From: an uncultured Clostridia bacterium
GTDB lineage: Bacteria > Bacillota > Clostridia > Oscillospirales > CAG-382
Length of the DNA stretch: 20,755 nt
NCBI GenBank assembly: GCA_905235695.1
Contig: CAJOMW010000003.1
Span: 1 to 20,755 of the forward strand
Reading direction: 5' to 3'
Part shown: positions 1-6,979 of the stretch, piece after piece
Layout of the letters: the number at the start of each line of letters is the position of its first letter
Position numbering within the stretch: the first letter of the stretch is position 1
Translations under genes and position numbers: made by a program
Notes under the pieces: model-generated
What the model was told of the DNA's origin: nothing
Database searches by the model: none
The model's input: the letters and a program-made list of their open reading frames with translations, nothing else

Positions 1-612
1 TCCGACAACGTTCTGAAATACATGGGAAAGCCGGAAATATCGGTATACGAGCGCTTTTGCGACAAGTATTTCTCGGTGTGCAGACAGGCAGGGCTTGAGC
101 AGTATATAGTGCCGTACCTCATGTCGTCCCACCCCGGAAGCACGCTCGACGATGCAATAGATCTTGCTCTGTATCTGAAGAAGCACAATATCCGCCCCGA
201 GCAGGTGCAGGACTTTTACCCGACGCCCGGCACCGCCGCGACCACCATGTACTATACAGGGCTTGATCCGTTTACCATGCTGCCGGTCGAGGTCACAAAG
301 GACTACGAGCAAAAGCGTATGCAGAGGGCTCTTCTCCAGTCGACGAGAAAGGAAAACTACGAGCTTGTCAGGCGTGCCATAGAGCTTTCCCACCGAGAGG
401 ACGCAAAAGCTCTCCTGCCGAGAGCGGCGTTTTATAAAGACGGCGGAAAACAGCATGAAAATACAGGAAAAAGCAATAAAAATCAGAAGAAAAACCGTTC
501 CTTCGGCAAAAAGGACGGCAAAAGCAGGGAAAGCTCGCCGCCGATAGCCGGAAAAGGCAATAAAAACGATAAATGCGGCGATAGAGGAAAAAAGAAAAAC
601 CGCCTGCGATAA
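1..612 (+). CDS. ygiQ: YgiQ family radical SAM protein, C-terminal part (5' end outside window)
   Basis: The gene enters the window already in frame, and 203 codons are visible before the TAA at 610-612. The visible part reads as the end of a YgiQ-type (UPF0313) radical SAM protein. It carries the YLMSSHPGST segment and the RPEQVQDFYPTPG segment, followed by the TTMYYTGLDPFT stretch typical of the C-terminal DUF3362 region. The radical SAM cluster (CxxxCxxC) would lie upstream and is not seen. The last ~50 residues are a Lys/Asn/Gly-rich, low-complexity basic tail, common in clostridial members and possibly binding nucleic acid (inference). The reaction catalysed by YgiQ proteins is not established. 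The gene converges on the DUF378 gene, and the terminator of that gene lies inside this tail. The family call is confident; the function is not known. Confidence 0.9.
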   Translation, partial: SDNVLKYMGKPEISVYERFCDKYFSVCRQAGLEQYIVPYLMSSHPGSTLDDAIDLALYLKKHNIRPEQVQDFYPTPGTAATTMYYTGLDPFTMLPVEVTKDYEQKRMQRALLQSTRKENYELVRRAIELSHREDAKALLPRAAFYKDGGKQHENTGKSNKNQKKNRSFGKKDGKSRESSPPIAGKGNKNDKCGDRGKKKNRLR

Positions 613-622
613 CAAGCGGTTT
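587..622 (-). terminator. Rho-independent terminator of the DUF378 gene, embedded in the ygiQ 3' end
   Basis: Read on the minus strand, the stem AAACCGC (622-616) pairs with GCGGTTT (603-597) across a 12-nt loop. It runs directly into the T-rich tract formed by the complement of 587-597 (TTTTTCTTTTTT). It lies just downstream of the DUF378 stop codon at 644-646. On the plus strand the stem is followed by GAAAAAA, so it should terminate only leftward transcription well. The ygiQ stop codon falls in the loop. Confidence 0.8.
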
Positions 623-643
623 GAAAAAACGGATTTACGGTAC

Positions 644-862
644 TCAGATCTGTTCTTCGCCGTCGGTGAGGACGTTTCTCTCTCTGAAGAGAAGAGAAAT
701 GCACCAGAGAGCGGAAAGACCGACGATGACGTATACTATGCGGCTTACGATGTTGTCCTGACCGCCGAAGAGCCATGCCACAATATCAAACTGGAAGAGA
801 CCTACGCTTCCCCAGTTGAGACCGCCTATTATCGAAAGAATAAGAGCTATTCGATCAAGCAT
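644..862 (-). CDS. DUF378 family small membrane protein
   Basis: This is a 72-residue integral membrane protein with two hydrophobic helices, roughly residues 4-24 and 42-60. It has the family pattern LNWGSVGLF at about 15-23, then a glycine-containing loop, then SRIVYVIVGLSALW. This matches the DUF378 (YuzA-like) family of small two-helix proteins, whose function is unknown. The ATG is preceded on the minus strand by AAAGGAG (879-873), 10 nt upstream, which supports the start. The gene stands alone, converges on ygiQ and diverges from trmB. The tail is charged (RERNVLTDGEEQI) and probably cytoplasmic or surface exposed. Confidence 0.85.
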   Translation of the reverse strand: MLDRIALILSIIGGLNWGSVGLFQFDIVAWLFGGQDNIVSRIVYVIVGLSALWCISLLFRERNVLTDGEEQI

Positions 863-904
863 TTATATTCAACTCCTTTGAATACTTATATAGTAAAACG
901 AGCC

Positions 905-928
905 GTTCGAAGCCATTCCGGCTTGAAC
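905..928. other. Imperfect inverted repeat in the DUF378/trmB intergenic region
   Basis: GTTCGAAGCC (905-914) and GGCTTGAAC (920-928) form an inverted repeat with one bulged base and a 5-nt loop. It lies upstream of the DUF378 gene and between two divergent genes. It has no T-tract, so it is not a typical terminator. It could be a protein-binding palindrome or a leader hairpin of the DUF378 transcript. The rest of 863-1032 shows no convincing sigma-A promoter for trmB. Confidence 0.35.
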
Positions 929-1032
929 TTCTCATTCCGAGATTATTATTTGCCCCGAGAATGAAATTATGCGCTCAAAGGAATTACTGAATATGTAAAA
1001 TCTGCATTTTTTATCAAAAGGATTGAAAATAT

Positions 1033-1710
1033 ATGAGAATGAGAAAAAAGAAGAACCTTCCTTCAAGAATGGAAGCGTGTTCGGATATACATGTAAAAGA
1101 GCCGACCGAAATGAAGGGCAAGTGGAGAGAGCTTGCAAAGGGCAAAAGCATAGCCATTGAGATAGGCTGCGGCAAAGGCGGCTTTATAAGCGAGCTTGCC
1201 GCGAGAAATCCCGACGTCTTTTACATAGGCTTTGAAAAAATAGCCGACGTAATAGTAATGGCCATGGAAAAGGTCAGGAGAGCCGAGCTGAAAAACGTCG
1301 TATTTATCTGCGACGACGCGACGAACCTGAAAGAAATCTTTGAAGATGGCGAGATAGACGAAATATATCTGAATTTCTCCGATCCGTGGCCGAAGAAAAA
1401 GCACGCAAAGCGCAGACTCACATATATAAGTTTTCTCGAAATTTATAAATTTATCATAAAAGACGGCGGAAAAATTTACTTCAAGACGGATAACAGACAG
1501 CTTTTCGATTTTTCGCTGACGCAGTTTGAAGAGGCAAGCATAAAGCTCTCCGACGTCACTTTTGACCTTCATAATTCCGAGTACGAGAAGGACAACATAC
1601 ACACCGAATACGAGGACAACTTCTCCGCAAAGGGATTTACCATAAACCGCCTTGTCGGAACGGTGGATAAATCACAGGGAAAAGATCAAGAGAAGAACGA
1701 GAGAATATGA
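1033..1710 (+). CDS. trmB: tRNA (guanine-N7-)-methyltransferase TrmB
   Basis: This protein is predicted to methylate N7 of G46 in the variable loop of tRNAs using S-adenosylmethionine. The 225-residue length is normal for the family. The SAM-binding glycine loop EIGCGKGGF is at 43-51, with an acidic residue (E68) after the next strand and DD at 94-95. The signature NFSDPWPKKKHAKRRL (114-129) and the C-terminal substrate motif TEYEDNFSAKG (191-201) are characteristic of TrmB. KTDN is at 151-154. AAAGGA at 1017-1022 supports the ATG start. The gene ends in an ATGA overlap with the next gene, so the two are co-transcribed and probably translationally coupled. The last ~12 residues are a charged, non-conserved tail. 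Confidence 0.95.
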   Translation: MRMRKKKNLPSRMEACSDIHVKEPTEMKGKWRELAKGKSIAIEIGCGKGGFISELAARNPDVFYIGFEKIADVIVMAMEKVRRAELKNVVFICDDATNLKEIFEDGEIDEIYLNFSDPWPKKKHAKRRLTYISFLEIYKFIIKDGGKIYFKTDNRQLFDFSLTQFEEASIKLSDVTFDLHNSEYEKDNIHTEYEDNFSAKGFTINRLVGTVDKSQGKDQEKNERI

Positions 1711-2396
1711 TAACGGACGATATAAGAGAAGAACTGCTCAGAGAGCAGGATAAGAATTATCGCGATTTTCAAGTAAAGCTCATACCGACGTCAGACGCCA
1801 ATAAGGTTATCGGGGTACGGACTCCGGCTTTAAGAACGTACGCAAAAAGGCTGATTAAAGAGCCGGACGTTTCCTTGTTTCTCAGGAATCTTCCGCATTT
1901 GTATTTTGAGGAGAATCAGCTTCACGCCTTCATTATTTCGGAAATGAAGGACTATGACAAATGCATAGAGGAGGTAGAAAGCTTCTTGCCGTATATAGAC
2001 AACTGGGCTACGTGCGATCAGATGTCGCCAAAGGTCTTTAAGAAGCATAGGCAGGAGCTTCTGAGCCATATACATATCTGGGTTGAATCGGAGGAAACTT
2101 ATACGATAAGATTTGGGATACGTATGCTTATGCAGTACTTTCTGGAAGATGAATTTGAAGGCGCATATCCGGAGACGGTTGCAGGTATAAGGTCGGAAGA
2201 ATACTACGTAAATATGATGATCGCCTGGTACTTTGCGACGGCACTCTCAAAGCAGTACGATAAGATTATTCCGTTTTTCGAGAATCGACGATTAGACGAT
2301 TGGACGCACAACAAGGCCGTGCAGAAGTCGCTTGAGAGCTTTCGCATCACGCCGGAGCAGAAGGAGTATCTGAAAAGTCTAAGAGTAAAGAAGTGA
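1707..2396 (+). CDS. AlkD-like DNA alkylation repair protein (HEAT-repeat glycosylase family)
   Basis: This is a 229-residue, all-helical protein of the DNA alkylation repair family (PF08713-like). AlkD-type enzymes excise bulky or cationic N3- and N7-alkylated purines, gripping DNA in a solenoid of HEAT-like repeats without base flipping. The N-terminal GVRTPALRTYAK segment (36-47) is characteristic. The DNW(x3)D segment puts W100 and D104 where the AlkD catalytic Trp/Asp pair sits. R135 (TIRFGIRML) and W174 (MMIAWYFA) match further conserved positions, by motif order rather than alignment. The start codon overlaps the trmB stop (ATGA), placing both genes in one operon. A strong terminator follows 15 bases after the stop. 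Other HEAT proteins of the family lack glycosylase activity, so catalysis is inferred. Confidence 0.85.
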   Translation: MITDDIREELLREQDKNYRDFQVKLIPTSDANKVIGVRTPALRTYAKRLIKEPDVSLFLRNLPHLYFEENQLHAFIISEMKDYDKCIEEVESFLPYIDNWATCDQMSPKVFKKHRQELLSHIHIWVESEETYTIRFGIRMLMQYFLEDEFEGAYPETVAGIRSEEYYVNMMIAWYFATALSKQYDKIIPFFENRRLDDWTHNKAVQKSLESFRITPEQKEYLKSLRVKK

Positions 2397-2411
2397 AAGC
2401 AAAGTCCGTTG

Positions 2412-2435
2412 GCGGCGCGAAAGCGCCGCTTTTCT
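2412..2435 (+). terminator. Rho-independent terminator after the trmB-alkylation repair operon
   Basis: A perfect 7-bp GC stem, GCGGCGC (2412-2418) with GCGCCGC (2423-2429), is closed by a GAAA tetraloop and followed by TTTTCTT. It sits 15 bp after the stop of the upstream gene. On the minus strand the stem is not followed by T residues, so it is not an obvious terminator for the convergent ECF operon, though the hairpin could still slow polymerase. Confidence 0.9.
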
Positions 2436-2483
2436 TATGTCGGATTGATTTGTTTCTTTCGTTTATATTTTTATGAATATAAT

Positions 2484-5171
2484 TTAACTCTCCCAAAGTC
2501 CGTATTTTACCTTTATTCTCTCTATCTTTTCCGCCATCGGCTCTGCCGCAAACCACAGGAAAAACGCCGTCGATATCGCATGCACAAGGTCAAAGGGTAT
2601 TCCCGTAACGTATGATGCGAGCACCATGCTGAGAGTCGGCTCGTTCTGCGAGAGAAGCACCGTAACGGGATTCATTATACCGCCGTATATTATCAGCGCC
2701 GAAAGAGCGCCGAAAATGCAGAGAGACGCCTTGCTCTTGCCGATAATGCCCGCTGCCGACAGCAGTCCTGCGATAAATCCCACTATTCCGAACGCAAACA
2801 TCTGCCACGGCGTCCACGGCCCCTGCCCGAAAATGAAGTTGGACACAAAGCCGGTGACAGCCCCTATGAGAAATCCTGTCTCGGCGCCGAGCGTCACGCC
2901 GGATATGATGATTATCGCAAGAACCGGCTTGAAGTGCGGAAGCATGAAGAACGCCGTCCGTCCCATGACGGCTATTGCGCACAGCACGCTTATCACAACT
3001 ATCTCCCGCGCCTTTGGCCGACGTCTCTCAAAGGCGGCGAAAAACGGGATCATTGTCTCGAGAATTATCAGTAGGCTTATAAAATAGTATTTTCTGTCGT
3101 AAAGAAAATACATTCCGAACAGTATCGTCAGCGGAACGGCTATCAGCAGGAGCACAAGCGAAAGAAGCGTACGCCTTGATAAAACTCCGCCCGGTCTTGA
3201 AGCCGTAACGAACTCCGTTTCTTTGCTCTGCGGAAAAAAGCAAATCACGGCAAAAATCGCAAAAATTACGGATAGTATCTGCAAAAGCCCTATATCTGCG
3301 CCGTCTGCTATCTTTATATTCAAAATCTCGGCTCCGAAGTACCTGAAAACCGAAATTGCCGCAAAAATCAGCGAAAATACAATGCCGCCAACCGTTCTTC
3401 CGGCTATCTTTTTCGCTTTTTTTTCGCCCTTTTGAGGGCTTTCTCCGCCGCTGTCCGCACTGTCAAAAAAATCGTCGGACAAAAGCGGCAATGAAATTTC
3501 CGGCGGCTCTTTTCCGCAGCCGAGTATAACGTCCGACGTCGTCACGGCGCGCGGCAAAACGCTTCTCGCCATGCGGCTTGCCAAGGTCGTATAGTAGCTC
3601 TTTGACGAGAACACATCGCGTGCGCTTGAGCAGGAAGTTATCCTGCCGTCGAAAAAGAAGGCGCACCTGTCCGCATTCTCTGCGCAGAACTCTACGTCGT
3701 GCGACACCATAACGACGGTAATTCCTTTTTCGGAGAGCTTTTTCAAAATCGCCGCAAATATCTGCTTGTACCTTGCGTCCATGAACTTTGTAGGCTCGTC
3801 GAGCATCAGTATTTTCGGTCGGCGCAGGAGTACCTTTGCCATCGCCGCTCTCTGCTGCTCTCCGCCGGAGAGGTCGTACGGATGTGCGTCGAGAAGCTCA
3901 TCTATCATGCAAAGCTCCGATACTTCGTTTATCATCTTTTGTTTAGCCCGGTCAGTTATCTTTTCGTCCGAAAGCATTTCGAGAAGGTCGAGCCGAACCG
4001 TCTTTCTCGCAAACAGCGTCTGCGGATCCTGCGGAAGAACTCCGAGGACTTTGCCGTATATGCTGCCTGCTTTATCTATATCTTCGCCGTCTATGCGCAC
4101 CTTTCCCCTGTACGGTCTCAGAAGACCGCTCATAATTGACAGAGCCGTCGTCTTTCCCGTGCCGTTTCCGCCGACTATTGAGTATATCTCGCCTTGGTAT
4201 ATTTGCGCTGACATACCCCGTATGACGTCGGGCAGTTCTTTTTCATATCTGAAATATACGTTCTCAACCTCCACGACTGTCCTTCTGCCGGCAAAATCCT
4301 TTTTGCTCTCCTTGATAAGCTCCGGGCGCAGGGCGTGGCTCTCAGCGTATTTTTCGAGCCATACTTTGCCGTCCCTTACGGTATAAGGGCGGCTTTCAAC
4401 GCCGTCCTCAACGGCACAGCTTATGCGAAGAGGCGCCGGGAGTGCGGCACACATTCCGTGCCCTCTTATTGCGCCAGCAACGCCGCTTGGCTTTTCATCC
4501 GCTATGATTTTACCCTCGTCCATGACTATTACTCTGTCTGACATCGGGAAAGCCTCTTCGAGCCTGTGCTCGGAAATAATTACCGTCGTTCCGGTCTCCT
4601 TGTTTATCCGCTCGAGGGCGCTCATAAATTCGTGAGCCGATATGGGGCAGAGATTGCTCGTAGGCTCGTCGAGAATGAGCACCGACGGCTGCATTACCAT
4701 AACGGACGCAAGTGCGAGAAGCTGCTTCTGACCGCCCGAGAGCGTGCTGACGCTTTGGTGGAATACGCCTTGCAGACCGAAAAACGACGCCGTTTCCGCA
4801 ACTCTTTGGCGTATCTGCTCATTGTCATATCCCAGGCTTTCAAGCCCGAACGCCATCTCGTGCCATACCTTGTCCGTGACGGTCTGATTGTCGGGGTTTT
4901 GCATGACAAAGCCTATCTCTTGTGCAAGACGGCGCTCGCCGCAGTCTGAGAGGGGCAGACCGTCGTAATATATATTTCCGCTCTTTTTGCCGTGCGGAGA
5001 TATAGCCGGCTTCAGGAGGCGGAGAAGTGTGGTTTTTCCGCAGCCGGAGAAACCGCAGAGAGTCACAAATTCTCCGCGGTTTACGGTAAGATTTACGCCG
5101 CTTAAGGCTTCTTTATCCCTTCCGGGATAAGTAAAGCTCAGATCTTCGATCTTAAAGACTTCCACCGCCAT
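2484..5171 (-). CDS. ECF transporter fusion: two EcfA-type ATPases plus S-component membrane domain
   Basis: This 895-residue protein combines energy-coupling-factor importer parts usually encoded by separate genes. ATPase 1 (about 1-235) has Walker A GFSGCGKTT (40-48), Q-loop QNPDNQ (91-96), signature LSGGQ (144-148), Walker B VLILDEPTS and H202. ATPase 2 (about 298-520) has GGNGTGKTT (334-342), LSGGEQQ (434-440), ILMLDEPT (454-461) and H491. Both sites look intact. A Lys-rich linker leads to four predicted helices (about 592-713). An S-component-like membrane domain follows (about 720-880) with GPWTPWQMFAFGIVGFIAG. The substrate is not readable from sequence; neighbours suggest a corrinoid. 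The gene overlaps ecfT by 34 bp. AGGGAGG sits only 1 nt before the ATG but 7 nt before a GTG at 5165-5163 (residue 3), so GTG may be the real start. No clear terminator follows; only a weak AT hairpin (2463-2482) is visible. Confidence 0.88.
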   Translation of the reverse strand: MAVEVFKIEDLSFTYPGRDKEALSGVNLTVNRGEFVTLCGFSGCGKTTLLRLLKPAISPHGKKSGNIYYDGLPLSDCGERRLAQEIGFVMQNPDNQTVTDKVWHEMAFGLESLGYDNEQIRQRVAETASFFGLQGVFHQSVSTLSGGQKQLLALASVMVMQPSVLILDEPTSNLCPISAHEFMSALERINKETGTTVIISEHRLEEAFPMSDRVIVMDEGKIIADEKPSGVAGAIRGHGMCAALPAPLRISCAVEDGVESRPYTVRDGKVWLEKYAESHALRPELIKESKKDFAGRRTVVEVENVYFRYEKELPDVIRGMSAQIYQGEIYSIVGGNGTGKTTALSIMSGLLRPYRGKVRIDGEDIDKAGSIYGKVLGVLPQDPQTLFARKTVRLDLLEMLSDEKITDRAKQKMINEVSELCMIDELLDAHPYDLSGGEQQRAAMAKVLLRRPKILMLDEPTKFMDARYKQIFAAILKKLSEKGITVVMVSHDVEFCAENADRCAFFFDGRITSCSSARDVFSSKSYYTTLASRMARSVLPRAVTTSDVILGCGKEPPEISLPLLSDDFFDSADSGGESPQKGEKKAKKIAGRTVGGIVFSLIFAAISVFRYFGAEILNIKIADGADIGLLQILSVIFAIFAVICFFPQSKETEFVTASRPGGVLSRRTLLSLVLLLIAVPLTILFGMYFLYDRKYYFISLLIILETMIPFFAAFERRRPKAREIVVISVLCAIAVMGRTAFFMLPHFKPVLAIIIISGVTLGAETGFLIGAVTGFVSNFIFGQGPWTPWQMFAFGIVGFIAGLLSAAGIIGKSKASLCIFGALSALIIYGGIMNPVTVLLSQNEPTLSMVLASYVTGIPFDLVHAISTAFFLWFAAEPMAEKIERIKVKYGLWES

Positions 5172-6025
5172 GCCTCCCTTATTTCAATTATCACCGGTAT
5201 CAGACACAGCGCGAAATACGCCGCAAAAACGCTGACGCCGAAAACGGATATATCCGCTCCCCTTACTGAAGGGTAATATCTGAAGCTCGTGTATCCGAGG
5301 ATCGCTCCGACAAAAGAGTACAGAGCGAGAGAGACGACCGTTACGAGCGCAAAGGCGTCTCTCTTGTCAAATTTATACGTAGTAAAGGAGCTCCTCCTGC
5401 CAAGGCCGTAGCCGCGCGCCTTCATGCTGTCGGAGGTGTCTATCGAGTTTTCAAGCGACCAGGTAACGAGTATGGATATTATCGCAACGCCGCTTTTTAT
5501 ACGCTCGGAAAATTTTCCGTGCGAAGTGTCCTTGCCAATGCACTTTCTCGCAGACGATATTTCCCTCATCTTAACTCCGAGTCTCGGAACAAATCTGAGC
5601 GTCATCGAGAGCAGAAGGGCAAGGGAGGGGGCTATCCTCCCGAAAACATATATGAATTTGTCGCTCGTCATGACTTTGCTCATGCATGAAAACCAGCATA
5701 TAACGCATATTATCATGACAGATGCGGAAAATCCGTAAAGGACAGACTCCATAGTCAGCGGATTTCCGCTCGGAAGGTATCCTATAACGGTTACGCCCTC
5801 GTGATTGAAGAGAGGGTTTATAAGCGTCATGAGTATGATTGTCGGTATCATGTAGAGAAGGTTTCGTGTAACGTTCTTTGCTCCGCCGAGAAGCGCAGAA
5901 TAAGAGAAGGCGCCGAAAAGCGATGCGAGAAGGCAGACAGGGTGCGTGAAAAACGCCGAAAATACGATGATTACGAAAAAATAAACGGCGTTCACCAGTG
6001 GGTGATACGTTCTGAATTCGTTCAC
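5138..6025 (-). CDS. ecfT: ECF transporter transmembrane coupling subunit EcfT
   Basis: This is a 295-residue polytopic membrane protein, the coupling subunit that transmits ATPase motion to the S component. The N-terminal HPLVNAVYFF segment is typical of the CbiQ/EcfT family. Hydrophobic helices lie around residues 12-45, 55-72, 97-115, 130-145, 225-245 and 258-282. The cytoplasmic coupling helices carry the two Ala-Arg-type motifs, SAR at 158-160 (a variant of the first) and ARG at 203-205 (SMKARGYG), which dock into the ATPase grooves. The start is GTG (6025-6023), preceded by GGAAAGGAG with about 7 nt spacing. The gene sits 23 bp downstream of the DUF4430 gene and overlaps the ATPase/S fusion gene by 34 bp, so the fusion is its natural partner. 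Confidence 0.92.
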   Translation of the reverse strand: MNEFRTYHPLVNAVYFFVIIVFSAFFTHPVCLLASLFGAFSYSALLGGAKNVTRNLLYMIPTIILMTLINPLFNHEGVTVIGYLPSGNPLTMESVLYGFSASVMIICVICWFSCMSKVMTSDKFIYVFGRIAPSLALLLSMTLRFVPRLGVKMREISSARKCIGKDTSHGKFSERIKSGVAIISILVTWSLENSIDTSDSMKARGYGLGRRSSFTTYKFDKRDAFALVTVVSLALYSFVGAILGYTSFRYYPSVRGADISVFGVSVFAAYFALCLIPVIIEIREAWRWKSLRSKI

Positions 6026-6048
6026 GCGCTTTCTCCTTTCCTGCCTGT

Positions 6049-6969
6049 TTACTGCTCGGCGTTTTTAGGCGAATATCCGCCTCCGACGTCGCTGCCGAGA
6101 TCGCAGGTGTATACCCATTCGACAACGTCTCCGTCTCTCAGCTCATACCTCGAGCATCCGTAGTTCGGGAACCATCCGTTTACCCTGTACATCCAGCCCG
6201 AAAGCTCTCCGCAGTCAAATTCGTATATGTTCGCTATGCCCTCGATATATGCGCTGTTGAATATCGGGGTGCTGGAAAATTCCATGTGTATTTTGTTCTT
6301 CCTCATCTCTCGAAGCAGAAGGTTGAACACGCTCTCACCCTCGTAGAAGGTGACCTCCCTTGCGGCAAATATAACGCCGTCCTCGGGCAGTAGCTCTGTC
6401 TTTTCGGGATCAAAAAGATAGAGATTTGAAAAGATGGTATCGCACCTTACCGAAAGCGTGCATGTCAGCTCTTTATCTGATATTTCAGCGTCATTGGGTT
6501 CTATCGGGAGAGGGTGCTCCTCCGGCAAGGGCACAGCGCTGTATTCGCCTGTTTCCGTACTGCTTTGCAGAGGAGCTTCATTCTTTTCATCCGGTATTAT
6601 AGGCTTTTCTTCGCCCTTATCGTCTGCAAGCGGCAGCCCGTCATCCTTTTCGGAAAGCGGCAGGTCGTTTTCCTCGCCTGAAGGCGCTTCCTGAGGCTGC
6701 TTTTCAAAATTTTCCGGGCCTGCTTCTTCTTCGCTTTTTTCTTCTTCGCTTGCTTCCTCTTCGCTTGCTTCCGACTCTTCTTCGCCGCTTTTATCCTCCG
6801 TGTTTTCTTCGGATATTTCATACTCCTCCGGCACTTCCCGAGCATTTCTTTCACTGCCGATTTCGGGGACTGCGGTCTGCTTTGGAATATTGCCGCCCCA
6901 AAAGAATGCCGCCGCAAGGACGATAACGACTACCGCCGCCGCTATTATCTTTCTACTGTGCTTCTTCAT
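6049..6969 (-). CDS. Membrane-tethered DUF4430 (transcobalamin-like C-terminal fold) protein
   Basis: This 306-residue protein has a basic N-terminus (MKKHSRK), one hydrophobic segment (about 8-25) and a long Glu/Pro/Ser-rich acidic stalk (about 40-165). A C-terminal DUF4430-like domain (about 166-295) follows. Domain hallmarks are EGESVFNLLLREMRK, then YIEGIANIYEFDCGELSGWMY, then RVNGWFPNYGCSRYELRDGD and VVEWVYTCDLG. In the family, the SGWMY-x-VNG pattern with a following 'GD-x-V-x-W-x-Y' strand marks the fold shared with the C-terminal domain of transcobalamin and intrinsic factor. No lipobox cysteine is evident, so a signal anchor or ordinary signal peptide is more likely than a lipoprotein. 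The stalk could carry the domain through the cell wall. The gene lies between the toroid gene (10 bp upstream) and ecfT (23 bp downstream). I infer that it hands ligand to the ECF importer. Confidence 0.82.
   Translation of the reverse strand: MKKHSRKIIAAAVVVIVLAAAFFWGGNIPKQTAVPEIGSERNAREVPEEYEISEENTEDKSGEEESEASEEEASEEEKSEEEAGPENFEKQPQEAPSGEENDLPLSEKDDGLPLADDKGEEKPIIPDEKNEAPLQSSTETGEYSAVPLPEEHPLPIEPNDAEISDKELTCTLSVRCDTIFSNLYLFDPEKTELLPEDGVIFAAREVTFYEGESVFNLLLREMRKNKIHMEFSSTPIFNSAYIEGIANIYEFDCGELSGWMYRVNGWFPNYGCSRYELRDGDVVEWVYTCDLGSDVGGGYSPKNAEQ
6722..6787 (-). repeat. Low-complexity repeat encoding the acidic stalk of the DUF4430 protein
   Basis: The plus strand reads as repeated TTCTTCGCT / TGCTTCC / TTCTTCTTCGCT blocks. 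These encode a series of Ser-Glu-Glu-Glu-x units in the stalk of the minus-strand DUF4430 protein. The near-identical short units would be prone to slippage, so stalk length may vary between strains (inference). Confidence 0.7.
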
Positions 6970-6979
6970 GCAAAACCTC

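Noticed and set aside
1063..1602. Minus-strand open frame of 179 codons inside trmB
   Set aside because: trmB is unambiguous on the other strand, and the antisense product has no domain signature.
2463..2482. Terminator for the ECF operon
   Set aside because: TTATATT/AATATAA is an all-AT stem, and on the minus strand no T-tract follows it. It is too weak to call.
5571..6125. Alternative minus-strand frame of 184 codons overlapping ecfT
   Set aside because: ecfT in the other frame has clear family motifs and a good start. This frame is Arg/Ser-rich with no membrane segments.
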